NCBI GenBank assembly: GCA_003554565.1
Contig: PWGR01000244.1
Location: 1-21,096 of the forward strand
Source of the DNA: Clostridia bacterium
Lineage (GTDB): Bacteria; Bacillota; Sulfobacillia; SLMV01
Direction: 5' to 3'
DNA: 21,096 nt
Shown here piece after piece: positions 16,368 through 21,096 of this stretch (within the stretch, counting starts at the first letter, position 1; every line of letters starts with the position of its first letter). A program made the translations under genes and the position numbers. Below the pieces are notes generated by a model. That model was not told where the DNA came from. It worked only from the letters and a program-made list of their open reading frames with translations, and made no database searches.

Positions 16368-17273
16368 ATGAGAAACGGAGCGCAGTTCAAATGGACCGTG
16401 GCCATTATAGTCGTTCTTGCGCTGGTTGGAGGCAGCACATTCTGGTACATGCAGTCGGACAGAGTAACCGGTGACGTGGTGGCCACCGTCAATGGTGTAG
16501 ACATAACCGAAGAGGAGCTGCACGAGCATCTGGAAGAGGTATACGGCCGCGAGGCACTTGAGACTCTGATTGTGTACCAACTGATTACAGACAGCGCAGC
16601 CAGCAGCGGGATGACTCCGGACTCAGCGGCTGTGGACGCTGAAATTGACGAAATGAAGGCAGAGATGGGCGAGGTCGGTTTTGAGCAATTGCTGACCCAG
16701 TACGGAATGACCGAGGATGCCCTCCGATACAACATCCTCATATCCATATCATTGGACGAGATCCGCTATTCAGAAGTAGAGTACAGTGAAGAGGATCTGA
16801 AACAGTTCTTCGAAGAGAACCCCGAGTACTTCGACCAGGCGGAGGAAGTCCGCGCCTCGCACATTCTGGTCGAGGACGAAGAATCGGCAGAGAGTATTCT
16901 CGCGCAATTGGCTGACGGAGAAAACTTCGCCGAACTGGCCGAAAGCCACTCCCTCGATCCCGGATCCTCGGCCCAGGGAGGAGATCTTGGGTTCTTTCAG
17001 CAGGGCATGATGTATCAGGAATTTGAGGATGTGGCCTTTGCACTGGAAATCGACGAACTGAGTGAACCCATACAGACCGACGCGGGTTTCCACATTATCA
17101 AGGTCACAGAACGCGAAGAGGCAGAGGGGGCACTCTACAAAGAGGTCCGTGATGAGGTGCAGCAGTTGTACCTGCAGATCCACGCACCGCAGCATGAGGA
17201 AGTAATTCACAGACTGCAGAACGATGCGAACATCCAAATTCATCGACCAGATCTGGAATTGGGCGGGATGTAA
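16368..17273 (+). CDS. Membrane-anchored parvulin-type peptidyl-prolyl isomerase (PrsA-like)
   Basis: The 301-residue protein has an N-terminal TM anchor (about 9-28) and a SurA_N-like helical chaperone region (about 35-150, starting VVATVNGVDITEEEL). A parvulin PPIase domain (about 161-250) follows, with RASHILVEDEE, GGDLGFFQ and GFHIIKVTERE, then a short helical tail. It assists folding of secreted proteins on the outer face of the membrane. The organisation is that of PrsA, but there is no lipobox cysteine after the hydrophobic segment, so it is anchored by the uncleaved helix. The sequence is strikingly acidic. Start ATG 16368 aligns with the signal segment; the longer frame to 16332 adds a poor peptide. 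It is convergent with ilvE. The 16143-16367 spacer holds no clear promoter, only a TTGACT -35-like box at about 16314-16319 without a -10 partner. Confidence 0.88.
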   Translation: MRNGAQFKWTVAIIVVLALVGGSTFWYMQSDRVTGDVVATVNGVDITEEELHEHLEEVYGREALETLIVYQLITDSAASSGMTPDSAAVDAEIDEMKAEMGEVGFEQLLTQYGMTEDALRYNILISISLDEIRYSEVEYSEEDLKQFFEENPEYFDQAEEVRASHILVEDEESAESILAQLADGENFAELAESHSLDPGSSAQGGDLGFFQQGMMYQEFEDVAFALEIDELSEPIQTDAGFHIIKVTEREEAEGALYKEVRDEVQQLYLQIHAPQHEEVIHRLQNDANIQIHRPDLELGGM

Positions 17274-17335
17274 GCTAGCTGGTGGATTCCTGTCTGCGCG
17301 GCAGAGTTGATGTATGAAGGAAAAGGGGGTGGCTG

Positions 17336-17433
17336 AAATCCGCCCCGTCTGCACCGATTGCAGGCGGAGCCCGGATATCGGGGGCTGGCTCTTATCCACC
17401 CGCCACATTTGGTGGATGGGGTAAGGGAGCCCC
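17336..17433. other. Highly structured intergenic region between prsA-like gene and ilvE
   Basis: Two stem-loops lie back to back. Stem A: ATCCG (17338-17342) with CGGAT (17372-17376), inner CCGTCTGC (17345-17352) with GCAGGCGG (17360-17367, one G-U pair), 7-base loop. Stem B: GGGGCT (17381-17386) with AGCCCC (17428-17433), inner ATCCACC (17394-17400) with GGTGGAT (17411-17417). There is no T tract on either side. It could be a bidirectional terminator for the two convergent genes or a structured RNA. The rest of 17274-17480 has no gene. Confidence 0.5.
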
Positions 17434-17480
17434 ATATACCATCAGGGGCCCCGCCCCTCGTGTACGGATCTCAACAGGCG

Positions 17481-18560
17481 TCAATCAGGAACCTCTGTGG
17501 TCCACCCGAAGCGATCTACTACCTTCCCGCTCTGTATGCCGGTGATGGTCTCATGCACGCGGCCAGTGATATCACCCGTCCGGCCATCGTTGATTTCCAT
17601 GGTCAGATCGTCCCATTGCAGCTGACCAATCGGAGTTATGACAGCCGCAGTACCGGTACCGAAGGCTTCCTGCAGAGAACCCGCTCTGTGAGCATCGGCT
17701 ATTTCGGTCAGTGATAGTCTTCGCTCCTGCGCTTTTACTCCCCAATCTTCCAGCAGAGTGAGAACAGAGTCACGGGTAACACCTGGCATGATCGTCCCTT
17801 GCAGGGGAGGGGTAACAACAACATCATCTATCCGGAAAAAGACATTCATCGTACCTACCTCTTCGACGTACTTCTTCTCCTGGCCATCCAGCCAGAGTAC
17901 CTGGTGAAACCCCTTACGTGCCGCCCGGACCTCCGCCTTCAGACAACGTGCATAGTTACCACCGGCCTTAGCCGCACCGACACCTCCCGCAATCGAACGA
18001 ACATGCTCCGTCTCAACATATATCTTGGTGGGATCATTGCCGCGTCCATGGTAAGTACCGACGGGCGACATTATGATGGCGAATGTATAGGAGGATGAGG
18101 GTTTGAGACCCAGGTATCGTTCAGTGGCAAGAATGAACGGTCGGATGTACAGCGAGGTGCCGGGAGCAGAGGGGACCCAATCGCGGTCCAATGCAACCAA
18201 TTCCTCTATCGCTCGCACGAACAGCTCTTCATCGATTGGGGGGATACACAACCTCTCACCCGTAGCATTCATCCTCCGGGCGTTCTCCCAGGGGCGAAAC
18301 AGCAGGGTTCGCCCATCATCGGCAGAGTAAGCCTTGAGACCTTCGAAAGCAGTCTGACCATAGTGGAAAAAGGCACTCGATGGTTCAAAGCTCAGCGGTC
18401 CGTAAGGGATGATCCTGTGATCATGCCATCCCGTGTCCTCATCGTACTCCATGACAAACATGTGATCGGTAAAAATCGTCCCGAAACCCAGTTCATCATC
18501 CGCTGGCCTGGGCTTCTTCTCCCCAACTTCACAGATATCAATGTTCGCATCTACGCTCAT
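17481..18560 (-). CDS. ilvE: Branched-chain amino acid aminotransferase
   Basis: The 359-residue fold-type IV PLP enzyme converts valine, leucine and isoleucine to and from their 2-oxo acids with 2-oxoglutarate. It has the longer type II BCAT form: FHYGQTAFEGLKAY (65-78), SLYIRPFILAT, the Schiff-base lysine K198 in GAAKAGGNYARCLKA, VGTMNVFF, and ITPIGQL with PLP-phosphate binding GTGTAA just before it. All conserved blocks are intact. Start ATG 18560 has GGGAGG 7 bases upstream and aligns with the family start; the upstream in-frame start at 18593 has none. An extended -10 promoter lies at 18617-18625, about 57 bases upstream. I see no T-box leader. It is convergent with the PrsA-like gene. 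Confidence 0.94.
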   Translation of the reverse strand: MSVDANIDICEVGEKKPRPADDELGFGTIFTDHMFVMEYDEDTGWHDHRIIPYGPLSFEPSSAFFHYGQTAFEGLKAYSADDGRTLLFRPWENARRMNATGERLCIPPIDEELFVRAIEELVALDRDWVPSAPGTSLYIRPFILATERYLGLKPSSSYTFAIIMSPVGTYHGRGNDPTKIYVETEHVRSIAGGVGAAKAGGNYARCLKAEVRAARKGFHQVLWLDGQEKKYVEEVGTMNVFFRIDDVVVTPPLQGTIMPGVTRDSVLTLLEDWGVKAQERRLSLTEIADAHRAGSLQEAFGTGTAAVITPIGQLQWDDLTMEINDGRTGDITGRVHETITGIQSGKVVDRFGWTTEVPD

Positions 18561-18616
18561 AAACCAGCCTCCCATTCCTACATCGTCACACAAAACAAAG
18601 ACATCCCTATTGACGC

Positions 18617-18625
18617 ATTATATCA
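18617..18625 (-). promoter_or_regulatory. Extended -10 promoter for ilvE
   Basis: On the minus strand TGATATAAT forms a perfect extended -10 (TG-n-TATAAT). The -35 region is poor (TATTAG at 17 bases), as is usual for extended -10 promoters. The predicted leader is about 50 bases, with the SD GGGAGG near its end. Confidence 0.5.
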
Positions 18626-18639
18626 TCGTAACGTGCTAT

Positions 18640-18844
18640 CTAATACAGCTCTTTACCACGAATGTTTCGCTCACAGTGCAGCAGACCGCCGCGCGGATAC
18701 CAGACGGGCACAAAAGTTACCGGACCCTCGGTGTATACCGAACGGCATGCCGATGTGATGAATGGCCTCAAGGAACTCTGAGTTGGCAACGCTTATGAGA
18801 AGGCCTTCATCATCAAGAGGGTCAGATTCCCTGCCCTGCCGCCT
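18640..18844 (-). pseudogene. Likely frameshifted gene remnant, family not recognised
   Basis: Two minus-strand frames read like successive parts of one protein. The first (18671-18844) has no start codon and contains GLLISVANSEFLEAIHHIGM; the second (18640 to about 18740) contains YTEGPVTFVPVWYPRGGLLH and ends CERNIRGKELY. The two overlap around 18700-18745, where a +1 shift would join them. No SD or start was found. It lies directly upstream of the ilvE promoter. It may also be coincidence; I could not name a family. Confidence 0.3.
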
Positions 18845-18892
18845 CTAACCAACCCCAACATAACTCAATAACATAACTGGGGAGGAGGCGGG

Positions 18893-19228
18893 GTGTCGCC
18901 GCCGTCTTCCCACACCACCAGGCATGCGGGACCATATCCGGGGATTCAGCGACGTTCAGTAAACACGCCCGCTGCTCTGACCATCAGCGGCATTGCAGAT
19001 TACATACCTCATGATGTACTGGAATCCCTGCTTGACACACTGAAAACTACCGAGGAGCTGCTGTCTGGATGGCAAGGTAGCTCACTGGCTGATCCTGGAG
19101 TATTTGAGTTCAATGTTAGCAAAGAAATATGCGCCGGTCGGCACCAGGATAATCCAGGAGACCATGGGCCGAGCGGAAACAGTCGAGTAGCCCGCTCGAC
19201 ATCACTGAATACTGTCAATTTCGCTTGA
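18893..19228 (+). CDS. Possible hypothetical protein (111 aa)
   Basis: The GTG at 18893 is preceded by GGGGAGGAGG with a 4-base spacer, and a hairpin with a short T run follows at 19318-19343. Both favour a real gene. The middle of the protein is amphipathic and protein-like (DYIPHDVLESLLDTLKTTEE, about residues 36-55, then WQGSSLADPGVFEFN). The first 30 residues are Pro/Ser/Arg-rich and poor, so the true start may be elsewhere. No family is recognised. The opposite strand also has a short frame ending WIILVPTGAYFFANIE, which could be the real remnant instead. Confidence 0.33.
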   Translation: MSPPSSHTTRHAGPYPGIQRRSVNTPAALTISGIADYIPHDVLESLLDTLKTTEELLSGWQGSSLADPGVFEFNVSKEICAGRHQDNPGDHGPSGNSRVARSTSLNTVNFA

Positions 19229-19317
19229 ATTACGCCCAGACAGCTCGCAAGGATTGCTGCAAATTCGGACGGTTCTCCAGGACCTGATGCTCATCTGCAT
19301 ACTGTGCCAAGATCTGA

Positions 19318-19343
19318 GGGGGCCGACCGTAGCAGCCCCCTTT
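19318..19343 (+). terminator. Possible weak terminator hairpin
   Basis: GGGGGC (19318-19323) pairs with GCCCCC (19335-19340) around an 11-base loop, followed by TTT and a T/C-rich stretch (TTTCCCCATTCATCTTTCT). The orientation fits the possible + gene ending at 19228. The T tract is interrupted. Confidence 0.35.
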
Positions 19344-19379
19344 CCCCATTCATCTTTCTGTATTGTTTATTGCCGTCCC

Positions 19380-20141
19380 TCAGGAGGGTTTTCGAGCCGT
19401 GACAAAGGCACTATTCACTGAACTAGTTCCCCTCGAACCCGTGCAACAGCTCATCATCGAAGTCGACCAGGCGCCAGTTCGCTCCAGGTGCACCTCGGTG
19501 AACCCCGCGCGGTAGAGGAGGTCCACGTACTCATCCTCGGTAAGAGCTCCACCCACACAGGAACACCAGAGGTCAGTATTTTCACGCACCTCCGCTGGAA
19601 CCTGGTCCCGCCAGGTCAGATCAGAAATAGCAACTCTTCCACCCGGCTTCAAAATCCGGAAACACTCTGAAAAGACCCTGGCCTTGTCAGGTGACAGATT
19701 GACAACGCAATTGGACATAATTGTGTCAACGGATTCATCGGACAGGGGCACCTGTTCCATCTCACCCTTGATGAATTCAACGTTGCCGATCCCGCTTTCC
19801 TGCCTGTACTTGTCAGCCAGATCCAGCATATCTTCCGTCATATCCAGTCCGTAGACTTTTCCTGACTCACCTACCCGTCGTGCTGCTATAAGCGCATCCA
19901 GGCCGGCCCCGCTACCCAGATCCAACACCGTTTCTCCAAGTTTGAGATCAGCCCGGCTGATTGGATTGCCACTTCCCAGCGACATGCTCACCAATTCTGA
20001 AGGCAACCCCTGGAGATCCTCCTCAGCATAGCCCAATCCACAACATGAGGCAGTATCATCACAACACCCATTTCGAGAAGAAGCCCGTCTCGCTATCTGG
20101 CCGTATCGCCTGCGTACGTTTTTCTTAATGCCCTCACTCAC
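19380..20141 (-). CDS. arsM: Arsenite S-adenosylmethionine methyltransferase
   Basis: The 253-residue enzyme methylates As(III), giving methylated and volatile arsenicals. The SAM-binding motif is VLDLGSGAGLDA (72-83). The As-binding cysteines are present: an N-terminal set (C26, C27, C33, C34 in NGCCDDTASCCGLGY), C145 in SNCVVNLSPDK, and C195 in CSCVGGALTEDEY. The end, NSAFVTARKPS, is the normal family tail. The start is GTG 20141, because GGGAGGG lies 8 bases upstream and the GTG overlaps the MarR stop codon, indicating translational coupling; the frame is open to 20249 but that would overlap the MarR gene. Residues 226-241 (STSMMSCCTGSRGTSS) are unlike ArsM, and another frame there reads WRLVDFDDELLHGFEG, so a compensating frameshift pair is possible. 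Confidence 0.88.
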   Translation of the reverse strand: MSEGIKKNVRRRYGQIARRASSRNGCCDDTASCCGLGYAEEDLQGLPSELVSMSLGSGNPISRADLKLGETVLDLGSGAGLDALIAARRVGESGKVYGLDMTEDMLDLADKYRQESGIGNVEFIKGEMEQVPLSDESVDTIMSNCVVNLSPDKARVFSECFRILKPGGRVAISDLTWRDQVPAEVRENTDLWCSCVGGALTEDEYVDLLYRAGFTEVHLERTGAWSTSMMSCCTGSRGTSSVNSAFVTARKPS

Positions 20142-20583
20142 TACAGCAACCCTCCCTGCATCTTTCCTGAGCCGTGAGAATAATGTCGAGACTTTTGAGA
20201 ACGATCTCCCGATCAGCTGAAGAAATCTGGTCCCAGATGGCATGTACATAAGAACTCAGATTCCGAATGTAGGTGTTATTCAATTGTCGCCCCCGGGTGG
20301 TCAACGACAGACAAACTTTCCTGCGATCGTTTTCATCCTGTTCTCTCACAATGAATCCCTGTCTAAACAGTCCCTCTGCAACTCTACTCACTGTGCTGAG
20401 ATCAAGATCAAGTTGGCCGGACAGTTCTGTCAGCGACACTGATCCTTCCTCCCGACCTAACACCAAAAGTATCCGGCACTGTGACCTTGTAACACCACAA
20501 CACCGGGCTTCAGCCACCTCAGTCGCGTGGATATCCTCCGTAACTTTCATCAATAGTTCGGCGATTTTCCCGATCGGTACCAA
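20134..20583 (-). CDS. MarR family transcriptional regulator, cysteine-rich
   Basis: The 149-residue protein has a MarR winged helix-turn-helix. The recognition region is SLTELSGQLDLDLSTVSRVA (50-69) and the wing motif is DENDRRKVCLSLT (83-95). It has seven cysteines: C28 and C29 with C36 in ARCCGVTRSQC, C91, and C142, C146, C147 in ERCREGCCSE. This suggests thiol-based sensing of As(III) or another soft metal, which fits its co-translation with arsM; that role is inference. The start is TTG 20581-20583 with GGGGTG 5-7 bases upstream. Its stop overlaps the arsM GTG. A perfect palindrome 19 bases upstream of the start is a probable autoregulatory operator. Confidence 0.87.
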   Translation of the reverse strand: MVPIGKIAELLMKVTEDIHATEVAEARCCGVTRSQCRILLVLGREEGSVSLTELSGQLDLDLSTVSRVAEGLFRQGFIVREQDENDRRKVCLSLTTRGRQLNNTYIRNLSSYVHAIWDQISSADREIVLKSLDIILTAQERCREGCCSE

Positions 20584-20601
20584 GAACCCACCCCTTTACA
20601 C

Positions 20602-20614
20602 TTGTATGATACAA
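20602..20614. promoter_or_regulatory. Probable MarR operator, 13-bp perfect palindrome
   Basis: TTGTATGATACAA is a perfect 6+1+6 inverted repeat of the TTG...CAA kind favoured by MarR dimers. It lies 19 bases upstream of the MarR start codon, where a bound dimer would block the marR-arsM promoter. A TTGCAC -35-like box is at 20625-20630 (minus). The exact -10 is unclear. Confidence 0.55.
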
Positions 20615-20866
20615 TACTCGCAACGTGCAAGCACATAGATAGCAACAAGCGGCATCTACCACTTCAGTCCAGTTCTCTCGGATCAATGCTGACAGCAGCG
20701 GTGATTGAGTCAACACTGCCGGCACCTCATCCGTCCACCTACAGCAAGTACTCGATCTTCTGGGCCCAGTCCGGCCAGCTCCAGGGGTGTTGGGTGTCCC
20801 GCTCTGTAATGGTCCCATGCCAGTTCATCCATACATTGCACGGTACAAGATCAGCGAGGATCTGGC

Positions 20867-21096
20867 TCAGAACCACAGACCGAACAAATAAGACAAAATT
20901 ATGCTGGAGCAGAACAGAATTCCCAAATACAGGCCAAGCACCTTGCTCCTCGCGATGACCAGCACGGCCCCCAACGCCGGAAGGGATGTGCCGGGTCCGG
21001 TGAGGATGAAAGCCAACGCAGCGCCGCTGCTCATACCCAGACGAACAAAAGAAGTCACCAGAGGTACTGCACTCGCCGTGTTAGTGTAAAGTGGCA
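20867..21096 (-). CDS. Permease C-terminal part (ArsP/PF03773-like), truncated by window end
   Basis: About 76 codons are visible from the right edge to TGA 20867-20869; the N-terminal part is outside. The peptide has the glycine/serine-rich segment SAVPLVTSFVRLGMSSGAAL, then FILTGPGTSLPALGAVLVIA, then two TM helices (VLGLYLGILFCSSIILSYLFGLWF region). This pattern of 'xPL...G...GAALAFxxxGPxT' matches the permease family PF03773, which includes ArsP, an exporter of methylated or organic arsenicals, and related metal permeases. The neighbours arsM and a cysteine-rich MarR make an arsenic role likely, but the substrate-binding cysteines would lie outside the window. The 227-bp gap to the MarR promoter (20640-20866) has no clear gene; one 42-codon frame ending ERDTQHPWSWPDWAQKIEYL (stop near 20735) is a possible remnant. 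Confidence 0.75.
   Translation of the reverse strand, partial: PLYTNTASAVPLVTSFVRLGMSSGAALAFILTGPGTSLPALGAVLVIARSKVLGLYLGILFCSSIILSYLFGLWF

Noticed and set aside
18680..18740. Possible T-box leader before ilvE (TGGTATCCGCG on the minus strand)
   Set aside because: It lacks the AGGGTGGNACCGCG core, specifier stem and terminator, and lies upstream of the likely ilvE promoter.
20142..20249. N-terminal extension of ArsM
   Set aside because: It would overlap the MarR gene; GTG 20141 has an SD and aligns with the ArsM start.
20519..20818. 99-codon minus-strand frame over the MarR start
   Set aside because: It overlaps the MarR coding start and operator in another frame and has no SD; the cysteine-rich peptide is probably chance.
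1..21096. CRISPR arrays, tRNA genes, insertion sequences or prophage genes
   Set aside because: No regularly spaced repeats, tRNA cloverleaf, transposase or phage structural gene was recognised by eye on either strand.

Overview
The window suggests a GC-rich, endospore-forming Bacillota (Clostridia-like) bacterium. It opens with the end of a spoIIP-like sporulation gene. It then carries the rpsT, holA and comEC genes that sit near gpr/spoIIP in Bacillus, and uses GTG and TTG starts behind strong Shine-Dalgarno (SD) sequences. No tRNA, rRNA, CRISPR array or insertion sequence was seen. Nothing points to a prophage.

Layout. 1-5911: the spoIIP tail and rpsT (+, with its own promoter and terminator) converge on a minus-strand run of comEC, an M14 zinc carboxypeptidase and holA. 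5912-7386 (minus): two small unassigned ORFs, then a HEPN/nucleotidyltransferase pair of the toxin-antitoxin type. 7387-7958: no convincing gene. 7959-11810 (minus): recD2, a SAM methyltransferase and a D-amino-acid aminotransferase in close order. 12024-15066 (+): a two-gene membrane unit, made of an alkaline-phosphatase-superfamily domain with several metal ligands replaced plus a DUF401 permease-like protein. 15078-16133 (minus): comEA and a small membrane protein. 16368-17273 (+): a membrane-anchored PrsA/parvulin foldase converging on ilvE (minus, 17481-18560) across a highly structured intergenic region. 18626-19379: decayed or unclear sequence with one possible small + gene and one likely frameshifted remnant. 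19380-21096 (minus): a metalloid module of a permease (cut by the window end), a cysteine-rich MarR regulator and arsenite methyltransferase ArsM.

How the genes fit together. ComEA binds incoming DNA and ComEC forms the uptake channel, so DNA uptake is represented at both ends of the 5-16 kb stretch. RecD2 and HolA serve repair and replication. IlvE and the D-amino-acid aminotransferase are both fold-type IV PLP enzymes, for branched-chain amino acids and D-alanine/D-glutamate respectively. The right-edge module probably detoxifies arsenic: ArsM methylates As(III), the MarR protein probably senses it through thiols and may bind the perfect palindrome upstream of its own start, and the permease may export the product. 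Functions are assigned from motifs and neighbourhood only; no database search was run.
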